Positions 45,441 through 51,417 of a DNA stretch of 51,417 nt are shown here, one piece after another; the first letter of the stretch is position 1; each line of letters starts with the position of its first letter. The notes under the pieces are model-generated. The model made no database searches and was not told the DNA's origin. It was given only the letters and a program-made list of their open reading frames with translations. The translations under genes and the position numbers were made by a program. Source of the DNA: Shewanella saliphila (GTDB taxonomy: Bacteria > Pseudomonadota > Gammaproteobacteria > Enterobacterales > Shewanellaceae); the NCBI RefSeq assembly GCF_014648295.1, contig NZ_BMQV01000036.1, positions 1-51,417 of the forward strand. The letters are read 5' to 3'.

Positions 45441-47288
45441 ATGGATGCAAGCGAGTTACAACCCGTAGAACAATTTTTGGCTGCACATTCTCCATTTGAT
45501 TCATTACCTGCAGAGATCATTAGCCGTTGCGCTAAAACCATTACCGTGGGCTATTACAGTAAAGCTTCTGCTTTTGTTGAGTTCGATAAAGACAATCCTA
45601 AATTGTATATCGTCCGCAGTGGTGCATTTGAGGTACGCGACCCTGAAGGCGTATTAGTGGACCGTGTTGCAGAAGGCGAATGCTTTGGTTTTTCGACGTT
45701 ATTGTCGGGTGAGAAGGTGGTTAATAAGGTCGCGATTTTAGAAGATGGCCTCGTTTATCACTTACCTCAGGCATTATTTGCTCAATTACGTGCAGAGCAC
45801 CGCAGCTTTGATCAGTTTTTTACCCGAGCTTTTGCCAAGCGTTTACGAAATGAAGGTCGCTTTAAAGCAAAAGATCTCACCACTACCAGCCGCATAACAT
45901 CAATTATGTGCGCTAAACCCATTACTATTCAAGCCCATGCTAGCGTAAATGATGCTGCTAAATTGATGCGTGAGCACAGAGTTTCATCGGTGCTGGTGAT
46001 AGATAATCATAAATTGGTGGGCATTTTAACTGACCGTGATTTACGTAATCGTGTTATTGCTGAAGGGTTGGATGTCAACACACTGGTTAGCCAAGCCATG
46101 ACGGTAAATCCCATTACCACCCATGCCAATGCGCTGGTGTTTGAAACCATGTTAACCATGAGTGAGCATAATATTCACCATTTGCCTGTGGTCGAGGGGA
46201 CCGAGGCTCTTGGTATGATCACCAGTACAGATATTTTACGTGCGCAACGCTCTCAACCCTTATTGCTCATCGGTGAAATCGGCCGTCAGGCTAATATCGA
46301 CAGTTTAATTCAAGTGAGTAAACAAATTCCGTTACTGTTACAAAATTTGATTAGCGCAGACGCCAGAGCGGAAGAAATAGGCCGAGTGCTAACATCGGTT
46401 ACCGATGCATTAACGCGTCGCTTGATTGAATTAAACCAACAAATACTGGGTAAAGCTCCAATGGCTTTTTGTTGGCTAGCTTTTGGTTCACAAGGTCGCC
46501 AAGATCAGGTGGCATGTTCTGACCAAGATAATGGTTTATTGTTAGCCCATGAACCTGATGAGTTCGCTGCCGCATATTTTGAGACGTTAACTAAAGCGGT
46601 GTGTAAGGGGCTTGATCAGTGCGGCTATGTATATTGCCCAGGCGATATTATGGCGCAAAACCCTAAATGGCGGTTACCGCTTAACCAATGGAAAGCCTTA
46701 TTTAAACATTGGGTGCTTGAGCCCGAGCCTAAAGCATTAATGCACGCCAGTATCTTTTTTGATATGCGCCCAGTATTTGGCCCGATAAGTTTGTTCAGTG
46801 AGTTACAAGATGAGGTACTAGCCTCGACAAAAGATAATGACATCTTCCTTGCCGGAATGGCGGGTAATTCACTCACAGAGTCTCCGCCATTGGGCTTTTT
46901 TAGAAAATTTGTGCTTGAGCGCGATGGCAGCGAAGTCAAAGGTATGGATTTAAAGCATAAGGGCAGTGCGTTGATTAATGACATCGCTCGGGTTTACGCA
47001 TTAAGTGCGGGTATCAAAGAGGTGAATACGGCTAAAAGGATCAGAGCCTTAATGGATGCCAATATTATTAATCGTAAAGATGCGCTTAATCTTGCCGATG
47101 CGCATGAGTTTATTGCACATATGCGCCTAGCCAATCAAGGATATCAGGTAACCAATAATTTACCGGTAAATAATTTTTTAAAGCCACAGCATTTATCATC
47201 ATTATTGCGGCATCAATTGCGCGATGCATTTAAGGTGGTGCATGACGCACAAGCGGGTATAAAGCTGAAGTTTTTGAGGAGCTTTTAG
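45441..47288 (+). CDS. cNMP-binding/CBS/DUF294 nucleotidyltransferase-like protein
   Basis: A 615-residue cytoplasmic signalling protein. Domains in order: cyclic-nucleotide-binding fold (about 15-125), paired CBS domains (about 155-275; MCAKPITIQAHASVNDAAKLM and AMTVNPITTHANALVFETM), DUF294 nucleotidyltransferase-like domain (about 300-440; AFGSQGRQDQVACSDQDNGLLL has the G-S and D-x-D pattern), and a DUF294 C-terminal helical domain (about 470-610). Such proteins, related to GlnD, are typically linked to acetate/carboxylate symporters and a DEDDh exonuclease, as here. It probably tunes uptake in response to adenine nucleotides; this is inference. The RBS is GGGAGATGAG; the stop overlaps the next start. 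Confidence 0.92.
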   Translation: MDASELQPVEQFLAAHSPFDSLPAEIISRCAKTITVGYYSKASAFVEFDKDNPKLYIVRSGAFEVRDPEGVLVDRVAEGECFGFSTLLSGEKVVNKVAILEDGLVYHLPQALFAQLRAEHRSFDQFFTRAFAKRLRNEGRFKAKDLTTTSRITSIMCAKPITIQAHASVNDAAKLMREHRVSSVLVIDNHKLVGILTDRDLRNRVIAEGLDVNTLVSQAMTVNPITTHANALVFETMLTMSEHNIHHLPVVEGTEALGMITSTDILRAQRSQPLLLIGEIGRQANIDSLIQVSKQIPLLLQNLISADARAEEIGRVLTSVTDALTRRLIELNQQILGKAPMAFCWLAFGSQGRQDQVACSDQDNGLLLAHEPDEFAAAYFETLTKAVCKGLDQCGYVYCPGDIMAQNPKWRLPLNQWKALFKHWVLEPEPKALMHASIFFDMRPVFGPISLFSELQDEVLASTKDNDIFLAGMAGNSLTESPPLGFFRKFVLERDGSEVKGMDLKHKGSALINDIARVYALSAGIKEVNTAKRIRALMDANIINRKDALNLADAHEFIAHMRLANQGYQVTNNLPVNNFLKPQHLSSLLRHQLRDAFKVVHDAQAGIKLKFLRSF

Positions 47289-47974
47289 TGGCCAATCTGT
47301 GGTGGATCAAAGCATTACTGTGGCGTAGTAAAACAAAATCATTACCTTTGCCGTTAAAAAATTATTTAGCGGCAATCACACCTGTGTTAAGTCAACGTTT
47401 TATCGACGCCCCATTAATGGCGATTGATCTGGAAATGACAGGGCTAGACCCACTGCAAGATCAAGTGATTAGCATCGGTATTGTGCCCATTGTGAATGGC
47501 GTTATCCCGTTAGATAAAGCGCAACATTTAATGATTGCGATCAGTGGCAGTGTTGGTCAAAGTGCCACAGTACATGGCATTGTTGATAATCAATTACATA
47601 AAGCACTGTCAATTGAACAAGCTATGCAATGGCTTTTAGCCCAAACCCAAGGGCACATTTTAGTCGCCCATCATGCGCCATTGGATATTCAGTTTATTCA
47701 GCAACAGCTACTGCGTTGTTTTGGATATTCAATACCTTTGGTGTTTATCGACACTTTAGCAATAGAAAAAAAACGCTGTTTAAGACAACAAGATGTTTTA
47801 CGGCAAGGTTCTTTGCGATTAGGCGCGAGTAGAGAGCGTTATCATCTACCAGTTTATTCTGCGCATAATGCGTTGGTTGATGCCTTATCTTGCGGCGAAT
47901 TGTTATTAGCGCAAGTTGCTGCCATGGGGGGGATGAAACAGTTGTCGCTGAAAAACCTTATCGATATATATTAA
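47288..47974 (+). CDS. DEDDh 3'-5' exonuclease (DnaQ-like)
   Basis: A 228-residue exonuclease. AIDLEMTGLDP carries the first D and E, LVAHHAPLDIQFI the second D, and HNALVDALSCGEL the H and final D of the DEDDh set. It resembles DNA polymerase III epsilon-like proteins fused or linked to cNMP/CBS/DUF294 proteins rather than the replicative DnaQ itself. The GTG start at 47288 shares its first base with the upstream TAG stop (TAGTG), so it is translationally coupled. A terminator follows. Confidence 0.93.
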   Translation: MANLWWIKALLWRSKTKSLPLPLKNYLAAITPVLSQRFIDAPLMAIDLEMTGLDPLQDQVISIGIVPIVNGVIPLDKAQHLMIAISGSVGQSATVHGIVDNQLHKALSIEQAMQWLLAQTQGHILVAHHAPLDIQFIQQQLLRCFGYSIPLVFIDTLAIEKKRCLRQQDVLRQGSLRLGASRERYHLPVYSAHNALVDALSCGELLLAQVAAMGGMKQLSLKNLIDIY

Positions 47975-47987
47975 TGACCATTGAAAT

Positions 47988-48019
47988 TAAAAAGCCAGTC
48001 GTGATGACTGGCTTTTATT
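47988..48019. terminator. Terminator between exonuclease gene and convergent ketosynthase gene
   Basis: AAAAGCCAGTC and GACTGGCTTTT around GTGAT, with A/T runs on both sides, usable in both directions. Confidence 0.92.
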
Positions 48020-48043
48020 TTTCAAACAACAGATTATAAGCAA

Positions 48044-49129
48044 TTATGCTTCGCTGTTGTCTACTTTACTTAAAAAATGATCAACCGCTGGCTTAATCAT
48101 TTCTAAGGCTGTTTTGTCACAAGGCGATAATTCGGCATCACTGGTATGAATCGGTGTGGTACGCTCACCCCATTTGAGTAACAACGCCGCAGAGGTTAAC
48201 CCCGCACCAAATGCACATGACAAAATGGTTTGTCCTGCGACAATTCTACCCTGTGATAATGCATCACAAATGGCGATAGGGATAGTTGCCGCAGAAGTGT
48301 TACCATAGTCAGCAATATTCACAAAGGCTTTTTCTTTTGGGATCTTCATTCGGCTGACGAGGGTATCAATAATCCGCTCATTGGCTTGATGTGGAATAAC
48401 AAAATCAACATCATCAATATTGGTATTGCATTTTTCGAGCACTTTGGCGCTTAAGTTCGCCATGCCATGAATCGCACGCTTAAACACTTCCTGGCCGTTG
48501 ATGTGGATATAAAAGTCCAGTGATTCATTATCAAATCGGTCCATCTGGGTGCCAAAGTTAGACTGTAAAATATGACGACCTTCAGGATCGTTATTTAACT
48601 CATAACCTAATATGCCGCCCGGAGTTTCACTTGCTTCAAGCACAATTGCTCCAGCACCATCACCAAACAATACCGCGGTTTCACGGCGTGACCAATCAAG
48701 GTAAAACGATAGACGTTCAGCACCAATAATCAACACCTTTTTATTTTGGCCACTTTTAATCATTGAGCTTGCTAAGCCCACGCCATATAAAAAACCACTG
48801 CACGCGGCATTAATGTCAAATGCTGCGCATGTGGCGCCAATATTTGCCTGCACAGTAGAAGCAATATTCGGGATTAGGGTATCCGGACTTGCCGTGGCTA
48901 AAATGATTAAGTCGAGCTCACTGCCATCAATGCCTGCGGCCGCTAGCGCATGTTTGGCCGCGACAGAGGCCATTTCTGACGTATTAACGTGGCTTATATT
49001 GCGCTTACTGATACCTGTACGAGTCTTGATCCACTCATCGGTGGTGTCCATGAATGTGGCTAAGTCATCGTTAGTCAGTGTGGCTGGTGGAACAGACTTT
49101 CCCCAACCGGTAATGTGTGCATACTGCAT
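48044..49129 (-). CDS. 3-ketoacyl-ACP synthase III (FabH-like)
   Basis: A 361-residue KAS III-fold enzyme. The catalytic triad is visible: Cys110 in INAACSGFLYG, His in VIPHQANERI and Asn in YGNTSAATIP. DEWIKTRTGISKRNIS and LFGDGAGAIVLEAS are typical. It condenses acetyl-CoA or another acyl-CoA with malonyl-ACP. It is longer than E. coli FabH (317) and stands away from a fab cluster, next to a GntR regulator, so it may be an accessory KAS III for a special acyl primer. The start is ATG 49129 on the minus strand; an in-frame start at 49156 adds nine unconserved residues. Confidence 0.9.
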   Translation of the reverse strand: MQYAHITGWGKSVPPATLTNDDLATFMDTTDEWIKTRTGISKRNISHVNTSEMASVAAKHALAAAGIDGSELDLIILATASPDTLIPNIASTVQANIGATCAAFDINAACSGFLYGVGLASSMIKSGQNKKVLIIGAERLSFYLDWSRRETAVLFGDGAGAIVLEASETPGGILGYELNNDPEGRHILQSNFGTQMDRFDNESLDFYIHINGQEVFKRAIHGMANLSAKVLEKCNTNIDDVDFVIPHQANERIIDTLVSRMKIPKEKAFVNIADYGNTSAATIPIAICDALSQGRIVAGQTILSCAFGAGLTSAALLLKWGERTTPIHTSDAELSPCDKTALEMIKPAVDHFLSKVDNSEA

Positions 49130-49225
49130 AAACGTTCTCTCAATACGTATTAACAATTAAATAAATAGCTTTAATATCAATTAATAATATCAAACCTGTA
49201 TGTTTGATTAAGAATTTTATTGTTG

Positions 49226-49900
49226 TTATGACTTAATTTTTTGTTCAACTAATTTGGTAATTGAAGCGGCTGCACTCAAAATGTGCTCATGCAATAATGC
49301 CGTTGCTTTTTCGACATCACCGGCTTTACACAGTTCAAGTAATATTCTGTGTTCACGTTCAGCAGTGGGTATGCCACCCGTAAATAACAGTTGTAATCGA
49401 ATATAACGATCGCAATTGGTATTAAGCCCATGCACAACATCTAGCGTGTGTGGTCTATTGGCCGCTTTATACAAACGCGTGTGAAAACGTGTGTTGAGCT
49501 CACTCCAACTGGCGACAGATTCTTTGAGCTTAAAAGCTAATTCTAGTTGTACGAGTACGGCTTCTGCATCGGCAATATCTTGCTCGGTTAAATTGGGTAT
49601 TGCTTTAGCCAATAAATCAGATTCAATCATGGCGCGCAATTCAAATAACTCAGTCACTTGCTCTACAGATAATTTAGTTGCTGTAGCCCCTTTATGCGGC
49701 TCAAAGTTAATCAGCCCTTCAGCTTCTAATTGCACTAATGCTTCGCGTACAGGAATACGGCTTACGTTCAACTGTTCAGCAATCGCTGACTGTCTGAGCG
49801 GCTCGCCTCCTTCTATATCACCCGAAAGGATCTGTTCTCTGAGCGCTTCTACAACAAGTTGTGTGCGGGTTTTGTGAATAATAGGAGGTATATTGCTCAT
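49226..49900 (-). CDS. GntR family regulator, FadR/FCD subgroup
   Basis: A 224-residue regulator. The winged helix lies at about 10-75 (LVVEALREQILSGDIEGGEPLRQSAIAEQLNVSRIPVREALVQLEAEGLINFEPHKGA), and an all-helical FCD ligand domain follows, with histidines in FHTRLYKAA and EREHRILLE and a HEHIL end that could bind metal. Such proteins sense organic acids. It is transcribed in the same direction as the downstream FabH-like gene, 96 bases apart, which is a possible target. Confidence 0.92.
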   Translation of the reverse strand: MSNIPPIIHKTRTQLVVEALREQILSGDIEGGEPLRQSAIAEQLNVSRIPVREALVQLEAEGLINFEPHKGATATKLSVEQVTELFELRAMIESDLLAKAIPNLTEQDIADAEAVLVQLELAFKLKESVASWSELNTRFHTRLYKAANRPHTLDVVHGLNTNCDRYIRLQLLFTGGIPTAEREHRILLELCKAGDVEKATALLHEHILSAAASITKLVEQKIKS

Positions 49901-50111
49901 GTCATTTTTATCACTACTAATTTATTCGAGCAAGGGTAACGCTTAGCTAGCGCTTTATAAAGTGAAACCTATACATAAATATGGATAAACATCATAAATG
50001 TAATCTAAAGCAACTTAAAATAAACAAATAAGTAAAATTTGTGAGTTTATCTGGCACCAAATAGTCGTCAATGGGATAATCACAACAATATCCAGTTTAA
50101 GGAGTGTTAGG

Positions 50112-50663
50112 TTGAAGAAGGCAGTATTTCTAGATCGCGATGGTGTCATTAATAAAGACACGGGCTACGTGCATAACGTAGACGACTTTGAATATATAGA
50201 CGGTGTATTTGAAGCTTGTAAAGCGTTAAAAGACATGGGCTACTTATTAGTTGTTGTCACTAATCAATCTGGTATTGCTCGCGGCATGTACAGCGAAGAT
50301 GATTTTCATCACCTCACTGAGTGGATGGATTGGAACTTTGCCGATAAAGGTGTCGAACTCGACGGTATTTATTATTGCCCACATCACCCCGATAAAGGCA
50401 TTGGTGAATACAAACAAGATTGTGACTGTCGTAAACCTAAACCTGGTATGTTGACCTCAGCGGCTTCATTTTTAAAAATCGACTTGAGTCAATCTGTGAT
50501 GGTGGGTGACAAAGCCGATGATATACGCGCAGCACATGCCGCAGGTATTCAAACCGCCATCTTGGTTCGTTCAGGTAAAGTGGTCGACGAGACAGGTATT
50601 GCACTGGCGACGACCGTTGTTGATAGTATTGCTGATGTACCGCAATTTTTAAGTCAGCGTTAA
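50112..50663 (+). CDS. gmhB: D-glycero-beta-D-manno-heptose-1,7-bisphosphate 7-phosphatase
   Basis: A 183-residue HAD phosphatase of the ADP-heptose pathway for LPS inner core. FLDRDGVINKD holds the nucleophile and acid (D8, D10), VVTNQSGIARG is motif II, CRKPKPGML and MVGDKADDIRAA are motifs III and IV, and the CPHHPDKG...CDC segment is the zinc-binding loop particular to GmhB. The start is TTG 50112 behind AAGGAGTG, eight bases away; this start explains why no ATG is present. It lies just upstream of an rRNA operon, as in other Shewanella-like genomes. Confidence 0.96.
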   Translation: MKKAVFLDRDGVINKDTGYVHNVDDFEYIDGVFEACKALKDMGYLLVVVTNQSGIARGMYSEDDFHHLTEWMDWNFADKGVELDGIYYCPHHPDKGIGEYKQDCDCRKPKPGMLTSAASFLKIDLSQSVMVGDKADDIRAAHAAGIQTAILVRSGKVVDETGIALATTVVDSIADVPQFLSQR

Positions 50664-50686
50664 TTATTCAAATATGGTCCTATAAG

Positions 50687-50724
50687 GCATGCGCTAACAA
50701 TCCCTTTTTATAGCGCATGCTTTA
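50687..50724 (+). terminator. Hairpin after gmhB
   Basis: GCATGCGCTA (50687-50696) pairs with TAGCGCATGC (50711-50720) around a 14-base loop, followed by TTTA; probable weak terminator. Confidence 0.6.
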
Positions 50725-51009
50725 TGATTCTCTCATTCTCATCTCACCGCACCGCATTTCTGTCTACATTTATCACTAGTATGTGTTAAAAGGCATATTA
50801 TTGCTTTGTTATCCTGACTTAACATTGTTTTAACTTGGTTTGAACCACATTTATTGCTTAATGAGATAAATTGGACACTTTATATAAAGACAAATGCATA
50901 ACACGGGCTATTACAGTGACATTAAAGACAGCATAAAAAGATAACAACAGACCGATTTTGTTCATAAAGTCAGCTAAAACAGCCTAAAATAAGCTGTTAA
51001 GTTTAAAAA

Positions 51010-51081
51010 CTGTGCAATTAAGCAATAAACTTAAGAAAAAACATTAAAAGGCCTTGCACAAAAAAATGAGTTCCCTATAAT
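51010..51081 (+). promoter_or_regulatory. rRNA operon P1 promoter with AT-rich UP region
   Basis: TTGCAC (-35) at 51054-51059 and TATAAT (-10) at 51076-51081 are 16 bases apart. An A/T-rich stretch (51010-51050) upstream fits an UP element, and the discriminator GCGCACCAC is GC-rich, typical for a stringently controlled rrn promoter. Transcription starts near 51088. Confidence 0.9.
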
Positions 51082-51129
51082 GCGCACCACTGACACGGAA
51101 CACGGCGTCTAACGCTTCGTTACCGAGTC

Positions 51130-51142
51130 CGCTCTTTAACAA
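51130..51142 (+). promoter_or_regulatory. boxA antitermination element of rRNA leader
   Basis: CGCTCTTTAACAA matches the boxA core TGCTCTTTAACA, bound by NusB/NusE to prevent early termination of rRNA transcription. It is about 45 bases downstream of the inferred start. Confidence 0.9.
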
Positions 51143-51367
51143 TTTATCAAGTAATCTGTGTGGACATTCACAGGTATTGAGTTATTCGAAATTGTCTTCT
51201 TGTTCTTCGGAATGTAGGCAATCAAAAAATTTAACTCAATGATGAGAATGTTCATAGTAATATGAAGCTACAGCAATGTAGTGAGTAATTTGTGAGCTCT
51301 TTGAGCGAAGCGAATTATGACAGTAGAATTCATTGAGCCGTTCGACGTAGTCGAACAAAAAAACTTT

Positions 51368-51417
51368 AATTGAAGAGTTTGATCATGGCTCAGATTGAAC
51401 GCTGGCGGCAGGCCTAA
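51368..51417 (+). rRNA. rrs: 16S ribosomal RNA, 5' end (partial)
   Basis: From 51368, the sequence runs AATTGAAGAGTTTGATCATG and on through GCTGGCGGCAGGCCTAA, identical by eye to the universally conserved start of gammaproteobacterial 16S rRNA. The gene runs off the right edge of the window. The mature 5' end is inferred by analogy with E. coli. Confidence 0.98.

Noticed and set aside
46625..46984. Minus-strand open frame of 119 codons inside the DUF294 gene
   Set aside because: The plus strand encodes well-conserved DUF294 sequence there; no start signal on the minus strand.

Overview
The window looks like chromosomal DNA of a marine gammaproteobacterium, most likely Shewanella. The evidence is the order ybaN-apt-dnaX-ybaB-recR-htpG-cnoX-adk-gsk-nadE (the enteric order, without hemH between adk and gsk), the AT-rich intergenic DNA, the abundant TonB-dependent receptors, and the start of a 16S rRNA gene at the right edge. 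No database search was possible: names rest on motifs, lengths and gene order read directly.

Layout. 1-125 is the 3' end (domains V and VI) of a group II intron whose body lies left of the window. 209-3064 holds a TetR regulator, an exported RidA-like protein and an exported amidohydrolase. 3297-4774 holds rimK-like and ndk. 4775-12313 holds two paralogous TonB-dependent receptors, each behind a roughly 1 kb gene-free leader; the leaders are homologous to each other. 12399-13849 (minus) holds a DksA/TraR-type zinc-finger protein and dusC. 14202-16395 is a three-gene RiPP operon of the Hvf/Buf (oxazolin/bufferin) type: a precursor with ten EGKCG motifs, a DUF692 multinuclear iron oxidase, and a DUF2063 partner. 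16568-29903 is the conserved housekeeping block, interrupted by a small accessory stretch at 21321-22721.

32036-40592 is the most interesting region. Two regulators face away from each other (a HTH plus periplasmic-binding-like protein, and an NtrC-like protein that has lost its sigma54 contact loop and Walker B acids). They precede a tightly packed operon: TonB-dependent receptor, fused double ECF ATPase, EcfT-like permease, S-component-like membrane protein, a protein with the DDTD and glycine-rich motifs of archaeal TiaS, and a small Cys-containing protein. Read together this is an outer- plus inner-membrane uptake route for an unknown scarce nutrient, with an attached putative phosphotransfer enzyme and dedicated regulators.

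40776-47974 holds a diguanylate cyclase, a two-subunit sodium:solute symporter (DUF4212/VC_2705 type), a cNMP/CBS/DUF294 signalling protein and a DEDDh exonuclease. 48044-50663 holds a FabH-like ketosynthase, a GntR regulator and gmhB. 51054-51417 is an rRNA promoter, leader with boxA, and the first 50 bases of 16S rRNA. No tRNA, CRISPR array or intact insertion sequence was seen.
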